Origin: Pseudomonadota bacterium
GTDB lineage: Bacteria; Pseudomonadota; Gammaproteobacteria; Steroidobacterales; Steroidobacteraceae
Direction of reading: 5' to 3'
DNA: 64,000 nucleotides
NCBI GenBank assembly: GCA_018241525.1
Contig: JAFEDR010000009.1
Span: forward strand, 1-64,000
Shown: piece after piece, positions 55,171 through 63,707 of the stretch
How the letters are laid out: the number at the start of each line of letters is the position of its first letter
Numbering within the stretch: position 1 is the stretch's first letter
Position numbers and translations under genes: made by a program
Notes under the pieces: generated by a model
Told to the model about the DNA's origin: nothing
Seen by the model: the letters and a program-made list of their open reading frames with translations, nothing else
The model's database searches: none

Positions 55171-55851
55171 ATGAGCAAGGCATTCGCGCGCTTCCCGGCG
55201 GCGCTGCCGGGCGCCGTCGTGTTCGACATGGACGGCCTGATGCTCGACACCGAGCGCCTCGACCGGGTGCTCTGGCGGGAAGCGCTCGAGGCGCGCGGGA
55301 TCGGCTTCCCGGACGAGCTGCACGCCTCGCTCGTCGGCCTGCGGGAGACCGAGAGCGACGCCCGGCTCACGGCCGCGCTCGGCGACCCGGCCATCGTCGC
55401 GAGCGTCCGCGCCGAGGTCGACGCGCGCTGGCGGGTCCTTGCCGCGGGCCCCGGGATGCCCCGCAAGCCCGGCCTCGTCGAGCTCCTCGACTGGCTCGCG
55501 GCGCGAGACATCCCACGGGCGGTCGCGACCTCGACGCGCGATGCCAAGGCGCGGCTCAGCCTGGGCCCGCTCGCCGCGCGCTTCCAGGCCCTCGCCTTCG
55601 GCGACGAGGTGCCACGCGCGAAGCCGGCACCCGACCTCTACCTGCTCGCCGCCGAACGGCTTGGCGTATCGCCGATCGACTGCCTGGCGCTCGAGGACTC
55701 GCCGCGCGGCCTCGCGGCCGCCGAGGCGGCCGGCATGACCACGATCCTGATCCCGGATCTCGTGGAGCCCGCGGCCATGCCGCGCTTCCGCTGCCAATCG
55801 CTGCTCGAGGTGCGCGACTGGCTCGCCTCGGGGCCGGGCCGGGGTCCCTGA
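55171..55851 (+). CDS. HAD-family hydrolase (beta-phosphoglucomutase-like)
   Basis: A 226-residue protein with the HAD motifs in order: VVFDMDGLMLDTE (nucleophile Asp, about 19-23), a helical cap, VATSTRD (motif II), then AKPAPDLYLLAAERLG (motif III Lys) and ALEDSPRGLAAAEAAGM (motif IV). This is the DhaK/PgmB-like cap type I group acting on sugar phosphates. It lies 42 bp after the M61 gene and 70 bp before the permease operon, whose own promoter lies between. The substrate is unknown; a sugar phosphate from the next operon is possible. Confidence 0.88.
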   Translation: MSKAFARFPAALPGAVVFDMDGLMLDTERLDRVLWREALEARGIGFPDELHASLVGLRETESDARLTAALGDPAIVASVRAEVDARWRVLAAGPGMPRKPGLVELLDWLAARDIPRAVATSTRDAKARLSLGPLAARFQALAFGDEVPRAKPAPDLYLLAAERLGVSPIDCLALEDSPRGLAAAEAAGMTTILIPDLVEPAAMPRFRCQSLLEVRDWLASGPGRGP

Positions 55852-55868
55852 ACCGGCGGGACGCTCGG

Positions 55869-55899
55869 TTGCAGCGCCCGGCAAAGTCATTATAATGAC
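55869..55899 (+). promoter_or_regulatory. Promoter of the APC-permease operon with GntR-type operator
   Basis: TTGCAG (55869-55874), a 16-bp spacer and a perfect TATAAT (55891-55896) make a strong promoter. The 14-bp perfect palindrome GTCATTATAATGAC (55886-55899) covers the -10 box. Ten of its 14 bases recur contiguously at the promoter of the gntR gene. The ATG at 55895 lies inside the -10 box and so cannot be the start of the permease. Confidence 0.78.
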
Positions 55900-55921
55900 C
55901 GACTCTTATCGAGGGGCTCCG

Positions 55922-57367
55922 GTGCAGGACGATCAGCGCACGGGCGAACCGCCGCGCGAGGCGGCGCGAGGCCGCGTCAGCCTCGGCGACGCGATCGTGC
56001 TGGGACTGTCGAGCTCCGGCCCGGCGCAGACCGTCGCCGTCAGCCTCGCCGGGCTCGTCGCCGCCTGTCACTACGGCGGGATCGTCCCGGTCCTGCTCTC
56101 CTTCGTGCCGATGCTGGGCATCGCGATCGGCTACCAGCGCCTCAACCGCTGGCAGCAGAGTGCGGGCGCCACCTACACCTGGGTGGCGCGGGTCTTCCAT
56201 CCGTACCTCGGCTTCCTCTCGGGCTGGATGATCCTTCTCTATTACACGCTCGGCACCAGCAGCCTGACGATCCCGGCCGGCACCTACACGCTCGAGTTGC
56301 TCGCGCCGGCGCTGGTCTCGAACCACCTCGCGGTCGGCCTCGCCGGCGGCGCCTGGAACGTCGCGGTGACGCTGCTCGCCCTGCGCGGCCTGCGCGTGGC
56401 GGCCCGCTTCGAGTGGACAATCGTCGCGTTCCAGTATCTGGTGCTGCTGCTGCTCGCCGTGGCGGGCGTCGCCGCGCTCTTCACGGGGCAGCTCGCGGCG
56501 CGCTTCTCCTGGCAGTGGTTCACGCTCGAGGGGATCGGCGGGTCGCGCGCGCTGCTTCAGGGCCTCCTGATCGCCTGCTTCATGTACTCCGGCTGGGACG
56601 CGGCGGTGTACGTCGGCGAGGAGTCCGAGGACCGCGTCGAGCATCCCGGTTACGCGGCGATCGCGAGCGTCGTGATCCTGGCCGCGTTCTACGCCCTCGC
56701 CGTGCTCGGCTTCCAGGCGGTGCTGCCGCCGGATGACCTCGAGCAGCACGCCGGCAACGCGCTCGCGGTGATCGGCCCGCGGCTCCTGCCGGGCCCCTGG
56801 GGGACGATCGCGAGCCTCGTGGTCCTCACCGGCACCCTCGCGACGCTGCAGGCCGCGGTGATCTCGGCCGCGCGCGTCGGCCGGGCGATGGCGCGCGACG
56901 CGGTGATGCCGCGCGCCTTCCTGCGCGTCGATCCGCGCAGCGGCAACCCGTGGGTCGCCACGCTTGCAATGAGCGGCCTCAACCTCGTGCTGCTCGCGGT
57001 CGCGCTCTCGACCGGCACGGTGGGCCGCGCCCTCAGCAACATCGTCAGCAGCCTCGGTCTCATCTCGATCCTCTTCTACGGCCTCACCGCCGCCGCGGCC
57101 GTCTGGCAGGCACGGGCGGCGCTGGCTCGGTCCGGCGCGGACCTCGTCCTCGGCGGCCTGCTGCCCGGCTTCGGCGCGCTCTTCATGGCGTGGGTCGCGA
57201 TCGAATCGGTCCTGAGCGGCGCCACCTCCCCGACCGTGCTCGCCTACGCCCTCGGCTCGATCACGCTCGGCGCGCTCGTCGCCATCCTGCTGCATCGCCT
57301 GGGACGCGTCGCCTTCTTCGACGCGAGCCCCGCGCAAACACCTCGATCCACGGAGTCCCCGACGTGA
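55922..57367 (+). CDS. APC-family amino acid permease
   Basis: A 481-residue inner-membrane transporter with about 12 helices. It starts GRVSLGDAIVLGLSSSGPAQTVAVSLAGL, the TM1 unwound-helix pattern of APC carriers, and has FMYSGWDAAVYVGEESEDRVEHPG in TM6/loop, as in amino-acid/polyamine carriers. I chose the GTG at 55922, with GAGGGG upstream and after the promoter. Its stop overlaps the start of the aminotransferase gene (GTGA). It probably imports the amino compound handled by the rest of the operon. Confidence 0.93.
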   Translation: MQDDQRTGEPPREAARGRVSLGDAIVLGLSSSGPAQTVAVSLAGLVAACHYGGIVPVLLSFVPMLGIAIGYQRLNRWQQSAGATYTWVARVFHPYLGFLSGWMILLYYTLGTSSLTIPAGTYTLELLAPALVSNHLAVGLAGGAWNVAVTLLALRGLRVAARFEWTIVAFQYLVLLLLAVAGVAALFTGQLAARFSWQWFTLEGIGGSRALLQGLLIACFMYSGWDAAVYVGEESEDRVEHPGYAAIASVVILAAFYALAVLGFQAVLPPDDLEQHAGNALAVIGPRLLPGPWGTIASLVVLTGTLATLQAAVISAARVGRAMARDAVMPRAFLRVDPRSGNPWVATLAMSGLNLVLLAVALSTGTVGRALSNIVSSLGLISILFYGLTAAAAVWQARAALARSGADLVLGGLLPGFGALFMAWVAIESVLSGATSPTVLAYALGSITLGALVAILLHRLGRVAFFDASPAQTPRSTESPT

Positions 57368-58710
57368 CGCTGACCTACCGCGACCCGAGCCGCTCGACGA
57401 GGAGCGCCGCCCTGTACCAGGAGGCCTGCGCGCGCATCCCGGCCGGCGTCAACAGCACCGCCCGCGCCCGCTTCTCGGGCTGGGACCCGTACCCGCTCTT
57501 CGCCGAACGCGGCGAGGGCGCCTACCTCTACGATGCCGACGGCAACCGCTACATCGACTACCTGCTCGGGCTCGGGCCCATGATCCTCGGCCACCGCCCA
57601 CCGAAGGTCACCGCCGCCGTCGTCGAGGTCATCCAGACCCGCGGCACCTGCTTCGCGCTGCCGACCGCCGCCGAGATCACGCTCGCGGACCGGATCGTCG
57701 GGCTGGTCCCGAGCGTCGAGATGGTGCGCCTGTGCAACACCGGCACCGAGGCGATCATCTACGCGCTGCGGCTCGCCCGCACGTTCACCGGGCGGCGCAA
57801 GGTGATCCGCTTCGAGGGCATGTACCACGGGTTCTCCGACGGCGTGTACTGGAGCAAGCACCCCAAGCTCGACGAGGCGGGACCCGAGTCGCGCCCGCGC
57901 GCGGTGCCCCAGGGTCCGGGCATGCCGGCCGGCGCGGGCGAGCAGCTCATCATCCTGCCGTGGAACGACCTCGGCGCCTTGCGGGCGGCGATCGACCGCG
58001 AGGGCGATGACATCGCCGCGGTGCTGACCGAGCCGGTGATGTGCAACACCGGCTGCATCCTGCCCGAGCCCGGCTACCTCGAGGGCATGCGCGAACTCAC
58101 GGCGGCGCGCGGCATCGTGCTGATCTACGACGAGGTGATCACGGGCTTCCGGATCAGTGTCGCCGGGGCGCAGGGCCACTACGGCATCCGCCCGGACCTG
58201 TCGGTGTTCGCCAAGGGCCTCGGCGGCGGCTTTCCGGTGGCCGCGCTCGGCGGCCGGCGCGACCTGATGTCGCTCGTGTCGGACGGCACGGTGTCGATGG
58301 CCGGCACCTACGCCGGCAACACCATCGCCGTCGCCGCGGCGAACGCCGCGCTCGACGAGCTCGCCGTGCCGGGGCTGTACGAGGCGATGCATCGCCGCTG
58401 CGAGCGCTTCTACGCGGGTCTCGAGCGCGTGCTCACGGACGCGCGGCTGCCGGCCTACGTCACCGGCGTCGGCCCGGTGCTGCAGGTGTGGTTCGCCGAG
58501 CGGCCGATCCGCAACTACCGCGACGCGGCACGCTACGCCAACCACGATTTGTTCCGGCGCTGGTGGGAAGGCATGCTCGAGCGCGGCATCCTCTTCCACC
58601 CGGGCGCCTTCGAGAACCTGTTCGTGTCGTTCGCGCACACCGACGAGGACATCGACGCGACGCTCGCCGCGGCGCGCGACGTCGCCCGGGACCTCGCCTC
58701 GCGTGCCTGA
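57364..58710 (+). CDS. Class III aminotransferase (glutamate-1-semialdehyde aminomutase-like)
   Basis: A 448-residue PLP enzyme. The substrate loop GVNSTARA, cofactor segment CNTGTEAIIYALRLAR, LIYDEVITGFR (Asp that binds the pyridine N) and FAKGLGGGFPVAALGG (Schiff-base Lys, about residue 284) are all present. It is closer to GSA-like aminotransferases than to omega-amino acid types, but it cannot be HemL by context. It overlaps the permease by four bases and the next kinase gene by eight. It may convert an amino group of the imported compound or build an amino sugar; the substrate is unknown. Confidence 0.9.
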   Translation: MTLTYRDPSRSTRSAALYQEACARIPAGVNSTARARFSGWDPYPLFAERGEGAYLYDADGNRYIDYLLGLGPMILGHRPPKVTAAVVEVIQTRGTCFALPTAAEITLADRIVGLVPSVEMVRLCNTGTEAIIYALRLARTFTGRRKVIRFEGMYHGFSDGVYWSKHPKLDEAGPESRPRAVPQGPGMPAGAGEQLIILPWNDLGALRAAIDREGDDIAAVLTEPVMCNTGCILPEPGYLEGMRELTAARGIVLIYDEVITGFRISVAGAQGHYGIRPDLSVFAKGLGGGFPVAALGGRRDLMSLVSDGTVSMAGTYAGNTIAVAAANAALDELAVPGLYEAMHRRCERFYAGLERVLTDARLPAYVTGVGPVLQVWFAERPIRNYRDAARYANHDLFRRWWEGMLERGILFHPGAFENLFVSFAHTDEDIDATLAAARDVARDLASRA

Positions 58711-60139
58711 GGCCCACGGCAGCGCCCTCGCGCTCGGCCTCGACCTCGGCACGTCCGCGGTCAAGGCGGCGCTCGTGGACGCCGCGGGACGGGTGATCGC
58801 GACGGCGAGCGCGCCGTTCCGGACCTTCGCCGACGAGCCGGGCGCCGCCGAGCAGGACCCCGCGGACTGGCTCGCCGCGGTAGGGGCCGCCTGCCGGGCG
58901 CTCGATCCGGGCGCGGCGCGCGACTGGCGGGCGCAGGTGCGCGCCGTCGGGCTCGCGGGCCAGCTGCCGACGCTCGTCTGCGGGTCGGCCGATCGGCCGC
59001 TCGCGCGGGCGATCACCTGGAAGGACGCGCGCGCCGACGCCTGGGCGACGGCCGCGATCAGTGCCACCGAGCGACGGTCGCTCTACGAGCGCACCGGCAT
59101 GCCGATCGACGGCCGCTATCTCGGCCCCATGTACCGCCACCACGTCGCGGCGAAGGCACAACCGGTCGAGTGGATCCTGTCGGCGAAGGACTACCTGTGC
59201 TTCGCGCTGACCGGCGTGCGGGTCACCGATCCGTCGACGGCCGCCGGCTACGCGGCCTTCGACCTCGGCCGTGGCGCCTTCGCCGTGGACCTGTGCGAGC
59301 GCTGGCAGCTGCCCCCCACGACGCTGCCCGAGGTGCGTGAGTCGCGCGCGGTCGCCGGTGGCCTCTCGACGGCGGGCGCGGCGCTCCTCGGCCTGCCGCC
59401 CGGTGTGCCGGTGACCGTCGGCGCCGCGGACTCGGTGGCCGGCGCCTACGCAATGACCGGCCTGCGTGCCGGGACGGTCAGCCTCGCGATGGGCTCGAGC
59501 ACGATCGTGCTCGACGCGGTCCCGGAGTACCGCCTCGACCGCGCGGCCCGCTACCTCCTGACGCCGCACGTCGCGAGCGGCTGGTTCGGCCGCGAAATGG
59601 ACCTGCTTGCGACCGGCACGGGCTACGCGTGGCTCTCCGGGCTCCTCGGCTGGCGCGCGGGCGAGCTCGAGCGCGCGGCGGCGCAGTCCGCGGTCGGCGC
59701 CGCGGGCCTCAGCTTCGCGCCCTACCTCGCCGGCGGCGAGCAGGGGGCGCTCTGGAACCCGTCGCTGACCGGCACGATCGCTGGGCTTCGACTCGTGCAC
59801 ACCCCGGCCGACCTCGCGCGCGCGTTCCTCGAGGGCGTGTGCTTCGAGATCGGACGCTGCATCGACGTGCTAGCCGAGACCTCGCCCGCCCGCGAGATCG
59901 TCGTCGCCGGTCATCTCGCCGGGCATCGCGAGAGCCTGCAGATGCTGGCCGACATCCTCGCGCGCCCGGTACGTCCGAGCCGGCTCGAGTCGGCGGCGGC
60001 GGTCGGCGCCGCGCTCCTCGCGCACGGCGGCGAGCCCGCACCCGTGACCGGGGCCACCGGCGAGGCCGTCGTCCCGGGACACGATGCGGCAGCGTACGCC
60101 GCGCTCTACCGGCGCTACCTCGAGCGGCATCCCGCGTGA
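58703..60139 (+). CDS. FGGY-family carbohydrate kinase (xylulokinase-like)
   Basis: A 478-residue kinase of the xylulokinase branch: LGLDLGTSAVKAALVDAAG (phosphate 1, about 10-28), AITWKDARADAWA, GAADSVAGAYAMTGL and SLAMGSSTIVLDA (phosphate 2). The adenosine part is near EIVVAGHLAGHRESLQMLADIL. GTG start within the end of the aminotransferase gene, and its stop overlaps the start of the next gene (GTGA). It would phosphorylate a sugar or polyol made available by the operon. The exact sugar cannot be told. Confidence 0.9.
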   Translation: MPEAHGSALALGLDLGTSAVKAALVDAAGRVIATASAPFRTFADEPGAAEQDPADWLAAVGAACRALDPGAARDWRAQVRAVGLAGQLPTLVCGSADRPLARAITWKDARADAWATAAISATERRSLYERTGMPIDGRYLGPMYRHHVAAKAQPVEWILSAKDYLCFALTGVRVTDPSTAAGYAAFDLGRGAFAVDLCERWQLPPTTLPEVRESRAVAGGLSTAGAALLGLPPGVPVTVGAADSVAGAYAMTGLRAGTVSLAMGSSTIVLDAVPEYRLDRAARYLLTPHVASGWFGREMDLLATGTGYAWLSGLLGWRAGELERAAAQSAVGAAGLSFAPYLAGGEQGALWNPSLTGTIAGLRLVHTPADLARAFLEGVCFEIGRCIDVLAETSPAREIVVAGHLAGHRESLQMLADILARPVRPSRLESAAAVGAALLAHGGEPAPVTGATGEAVVPGHDAAAYAALYRRYLERHPA

Positions 60140-60861
60140 ACGTCCTTGCCCTCGACACGGCCACGGGCTTTGATGCCTGCGCCGCGGATCGCGTGGGTGC
60201 ACTGCTCGCGCACCGGCCCGGGGCGGTGCTCGCGCTGCCGACCGGCGGCACGCCGCGCGGCCTTTATGCCGAGCTCGTCCGGCGCGTGCACGCCGGGCGC
60301 CTGTCGCTGCGCCAGGCGCGACTCTTCAACCTCGACGAGTTCGTCGGTGTCGCTGGCGATGATCCGCTTGGCTATGCGCACTACCTGCGGCGCCACCTGG
60401 TCGACCCGGCACAGCTGCCGTCGGCGCACTGTCGATTCCTGCGCGGCGATGCGCCGGATCTCGCCGCCGAGTGCCGCGACTATGACGCCGCACTCGCGGC
60501 CGCGGGCGGGATCGACCTCGCGATCCTCGGCCTCGGCGCCAACGGCCACGTCGCCTTCAACGAGCCGGGCACGCCGTGGGAAACCCGGACGCACGTCGCC
60601 GCGCTGACGCCCGAGACGCTGCGCGCCCAGGACCGGACGACCCTCGGCGGCCGGGCGCTGCCGGATCGCGGCCTGACGATGGGGATCGCCACCCTGCGCG
60701 CCGCCCGCGCCGTGCTGCTGCTCGTTGCCGGAACAGCAAAGCGGGATGCGCTCGCGGCGCTCACCCGCGGGCGCCCGGATCCCCGCTGGCCGGTGACAAG
60801 CCTGCTCGGCCATCCCGACCTCACGGTGCTCGCCGCGGCGGACCTCAGCGCGGCGGCGTGA
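60136..60861 (+). CDS. Glucosamine-6-phosphate deaminase-like protein (NagB family)
   Basis: A 241-residue protein of the NagB/6-phosphogluconolactonase fold. ALPTGGTPRGLYAEL binds phosphate, FNLDEFVG gives the Asp that starts ring opening (about 67), and LGLGANGHVAFNEPG gives the catalytic His (about 138) and Glu. Asn stands where E. coli NagB has Asp in NDGH, as in the NGH-type members. Product is deamination/isomerisation of an amino-sugar phosphate. It is the last gene of the permease operon and overlaps the convergent gntR end by 17 bp. Confidence 0.88.
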   Translation: MNVLALDTATGFDACAADRVGALLAHRPGAVLALPTGGTPRGLYAELVRRVHAGRLSLRQARLFNLDEFVGVAGDDPLGYAHYLRRHLVDPAQLPSAHCRFLRGDAPDLAAECRDYDAALAAAGGIDLAILGLGANGHVAFNEPGTPWETRTHVAALTPETLRAQDRTTLGGRALPDRGLTMGIATLRAARAVLLLVAGTAKRDALAALTRGRPDPRWPVTSLLGHPDLTVLAAADLSAAA

Positions 60862-61600
60862 TCTCGACCGCCTCGACCGCGTTCGAGGGCGCGGTCGCGA
60901 GCCGGAACGCGAAGGACTTGGCGACGAATACCATCCGGAAGTGATCGATCGGCGCGTGGCGCATCGAGTAGCTGACGCCCGTGATCTCGACGACCCACTC
61001 GAACTTCAAGAGCTCGAGCAGCTCGATCTCGCGCGGCTGCGCGGGCCGGGAGACCAGCGTCTGCTCCTCGCGCGACTCCTTGAGGTCGTAGACCTGCTCG
61101 AGGAGGTCGTAGAGCGAGCGGCCATCCGGCGACTCGAAGTAGCTGCCGAGGTCCGGTGCCAGCAGCTTCGGGATCACCGACTGCTCCCAGATGACCGGGC
61201 GCCGGCTCAGGAGCCGCAGGCGTGAGATCTCCCACACGGCCGCGCCCTCCTGCAGGCCGAGCGCCGCGACTTCCTCGTCGCTCGCGCGGCGCGGGAAGCA
61301 GCCGAGTACGCGCGTCTGCAGCGCCGAGCGCGAATCGAGGTGCAGGCTGTTGCGCAGTCCGCCGACGCGGGTCGTCTCCGCGCGGACGCGCGGGCGGGCG
61401 ACGAAGGTCCCGCGGCCCTGCTCGCGTCGCACCACGCCCTGCGCGGCGAGTTCGGCGAGCGCACGCCGCACCGTGACGAGGCTCACCCCGGTCTGCACCG
61501 CAAGCTTTGCCTCCGGCGGCAGCTGGTCACCGACCTTGAGCCCGTGCTCGTCGATGTACTGCAGGATGAAGACGATCGTCTTTTCGTAGAGCGCGCGCAC
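60845..61600 (-). CDS. GntR-family regulator, HutC/UTRA type
   Basis: A 251-residue regulator. The N-terminal winged helix is at about residues 1-70 (VGDQLPPEAKLAVQTGVSLVTVRRALAELAAQGVVRREQGRGTFV), and a UTRA ligand-binding domain is at about 95-245. UTRA proteins usually sense a metabolite such as an amino sugar phosphate (NagR) or an imidazole derivative (HutC). GTG start. It is convergent to the permease operon and both have a GTCATTATAA motif at their promoters, so it probably represses both. Confidence 0.92.
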   Translation of the reverse strand: MRALYEKTIVFILQYIDEHGLKVGDQLPPEAKLAVQTGVSLVTVRRALAELAAQGVVRREQGRGTFVARPRVRAETTRVGGLRNSLHLDSRSALQTRVLGCFPRRASDEEVAALGLQEGAAVWEISRLRLLSRRPVIWEQSVIPKLLAPDLGSYFESPDGRSLYDLLEQVYDLKESREEQTLVSRPAQPREIELLELLKFEWVVEITGVSYSMRHAPIDHFRMVFVAKSFAFRLATAPSNAVEAVEITPPR

Positions 61601-61641
61601 CCGACCGTCCGAGGCAGCTCGCGGAGAGCCCGCGACCGGTG

Positions 61642-61655
61642 GTCATTATAACAAC
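61642..61655 (-). promoter_or_regulatory. gntR promoter with partial GntR-type operator
   Basis: GTCATTATAACAAC matches the first ten bases of the palindrome GTCATTATAATGAC at the permease promoter; the right arm has decayed. Read leftward, it contains a perfect -10 box TATAAT (61645-61650), 45 bp before the GTG. The -35 region is weak. Autoregulation is inferred. Confidence 0.65.
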
Positions 61656-62450
61656 ACGTGGAATCGGCCACCCTCGAGGGCCCCAGCCCTGCTCGGCGAC
61701 TGCTGGCGAGGCTCGCCATCTGCTCCGTGGACCGAGACTGGAAGCGTGACCTCCGCCTGCTGCAGCTGGTCGTGGGCGAGCGCGGGCGCGCGGATTCGCG
61801 AACGCAGGCGCTGCCTCCACGGTGGCGAGCGACGGCAGGCACCCGGCTGGATCGCCTCCTCCGATGGCGTTCGACACACGCCCGGATGACCTGAGGCACG
61901 CATGGGAGGCCACCCGGAACGAATACGCGCGAAGCGCCTTCCCCAGTCCCATCGCTACCACGGATGACCCGGAGCCCGCTCGCATCCGTCGGCGGGAGGT
62001 CATCGCGTGCCCTCGTGTGGGCCACTGCGCGGCGGCGCAGCAATCGCAAGATCAGCGCAGCCTCCCGTGCGACTGCGCGAGCCTCCGGCACGATGCGCTC
62101 TGTACTGGACATTGAAGAATGGATGCCCTGGGTGCACGCCACTCTTCTTTAGGGTGCGCGCCAGCCGCCGCGACGACCGCCGAACTCGCGTCACTCCCGT
62201 TCGACGTTCAGCGCGACCCGGCGACGCCCTCCTCCGCCCGCTCGCGGTCGCGGCGACCCGCGCGTTTGCGCCAGCGATGGAAGGGACACCGGAGCGCGAA
62301 TCATGTTATGAACGAGTGACTTTCGCAGGGCGGATGTCGCCTGGCCGACGAACGCGTGCTGCCGCGAAAGTGCGGCTGCTGCGGACTGGTTGGGCGTGTC
62401 ATTCCCTGGATCCTTGTCTTTTTGTCGAGCGTCACCGCGAGGAGCCATCG
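61656..62450. other. About 0.8 kb without a supported gene
   Basis: No coding frame is convincing. A hairpin, GAAGAATGG (62114-62122) with CCACTCTTC (62139-62147), has one A-C mismatch and is followed by TTT; it could be a weak terminator or an mRNA leader element. The region should contain the promoter of the aminotransferase gene at 62451, not identified. AGGAG lies just before that start. Confidence 0.45.
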
Positions 62451-63704
62451 ATGCAAGCTCGCCGACCCGGTCGAAACTACCTGTTCGTTCCGGGACCCAC
62501 GAACGTGCCCGACCGCGTGCAACGCGCGATGGTCGTCGCGATGGAGGATCACCGGTCCTCGACCTTCCCCGACCTCTCGACGAGCGTGCTCCATGACCTC
62601 AAGCGCGTGTTCAAAACCGAGAGCGGACAGGCCTTCATCTTCCCGTCGTCGGGCACGGGGGCCTGGGAGGCCGCGCTGACCAACACGCTCTCGCCGGGCG
62701 ATCGCATCCTGGCGGCGCGCTTCGGACAGTTCAGCCACCTGTGGATCGACATGGCGCAGCGACTCGGCTTCGACGTCGAGGCGCTCGACGTCGAGTGGGG
62801 CGAGGGCGTGCCGCTCGATCGCTACGCGGAGATCCTGCGGGCCGACAAGCGCCACTCGATCAAGGGCGTGCTCGTCTGCCACAACGAGACCGCCACGGGC
62901 GTCACGAGCGACGTTGCCGGGGTGCGACGCGCGCTCGATGAGGCCGGGCATCCGGCGCTGCTGTTCGTCGATGCTGTGAGCTCACTCGCCAGCATCGACT
63001 TCCGGATGGAGGAATGGGGCGTCGACCTCGCCGTCAGCGGCTCGCAGAAGGGGCTCATGATGCCGGCGGGCCTCGGCATCCTGGCCGTGAGCCAGAAGGC
63101 GCTCAAGGCCATCCCGGCGGCCCAGTCGCGGCGCTGCTATTTCGACCTGGCCGACATGATCAAGGCGAACGCGACCGGCTACTTCCCTTACACGCCGGCG
63201 CTGCCGATGCTCTACGGCCTGCGCGAGTCGCTGAACATCATCTTCGAGGAGGGGCTCGAGGCCATTTTCGCGCGCCACCACTACCTCGCCGAGGGCGTGC
63301 GCGCGGCGATCATCCGGGGCTGGCGACTGGGACTGTGCGCCCGCGACCCGAAGTGGTACTCGGACACCGTCAGCGCGGTCGTCGTGCCGGCCGGCATGAA
63401 CGGCGCCCATGTCATCGACGTGGCGTTCCGCCGCTACAACCTCGCCCTCGGCGCGGGGCTCGCCAAGGTCGCCGGCAAGGTGTTCCGCATCGGGCACCTG
63501 GGCGATCTCAACGAACTGATGTTGATGGGCGCCATCGCCGGTGCCGAGATGGCGATGCTCGACGTCGGCATCGAGGTCACGCCCGGAAGCGGTGTCGCCG
63601 CCGCCTCGAACTACTGGCGCTCGCACGACCCGACGCCGCGCAAGCGCGTCAGTCGCGAGGAGCAGTTCTACGAGTCGCACTCGACCGGTTCGATCCAGGG
63701 CTGA
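62451..63704 (+). CDS. sgaA: Serine-glyoxylate aminotransferase family protein
   Basis: A 417-residue PLP enzyme of the AGT/SPT class. It begins NYLFVPGPTNVPDRVQRAM, the family's N-terminal signature, and has SSGTGAWEAALTNTL, DAVSSLASIDFRMEEWGVD and SGSQKGLMMPAG (Schiff-base Lys about residue 200). AGGAG precedes the ATG. A D-2-hydroxyacid dehydrogenase gene follows after three bases. Transfer of the serine amino group to glyoxylate gives hydroxypyruvate and glycine; the next enzyme would reduce hydroxypyruvate to glycerate. This is the core of the serine cycle and of photorespiration-like glyoxylate assimilation. Confidence 0.88.
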   Translation: MQARRPGRNYLFVPGPTNVPDRVQRAMVVAMEDHRSSTFPDLSTSVLHDLKRVFKTESGQAFIFPSSGTGAWEAALTNTLSPGDRILAARFGQFSHLWIDMAQRLGFDVEALDVEWGEGVPLDRYAEILRADKRHSIKGVLVCHNETATGVTSDVAGVRRALDEAGHPALLFVDAVSSLASIDFRMEEWGVDLAVSGSQKGLMMPAGLGILAVSQKALKAIPAAQSRRCYFDLADMIKANATGYFPYTPALPMLYGLRESLNIIFEEGLEAIFARHHYLAEGVRAAIIRGWRLGLCARDPKWYSDTVSAVVVPAGMNGAHVIDVAFRRYNLALGAGLAKVAGKVFRIGHLGDLNELMLMGAIAGAEMAMLDVGIEVTPGSGVAAASNYWRSHDPTPRKRVSREEQFYESHSTGSIQG

Positions 63705-63707
63705 CGA

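Noticed and set aside
55895..55921. ATG at 55895 as the start of the APC permease
   Set aside because: It is inside the TATAAT box and the GntR palindrome, so it cannot be transcribed from that promoter. GTG at 55922 has a good ribosome site.
62114..62150. Hairpin as a definite Rho-independent terminator
   Set aside because: The stem has a mismatch, the loop is 16 bases and only three T follow. Kept only as a weak note within the intergenic entry.
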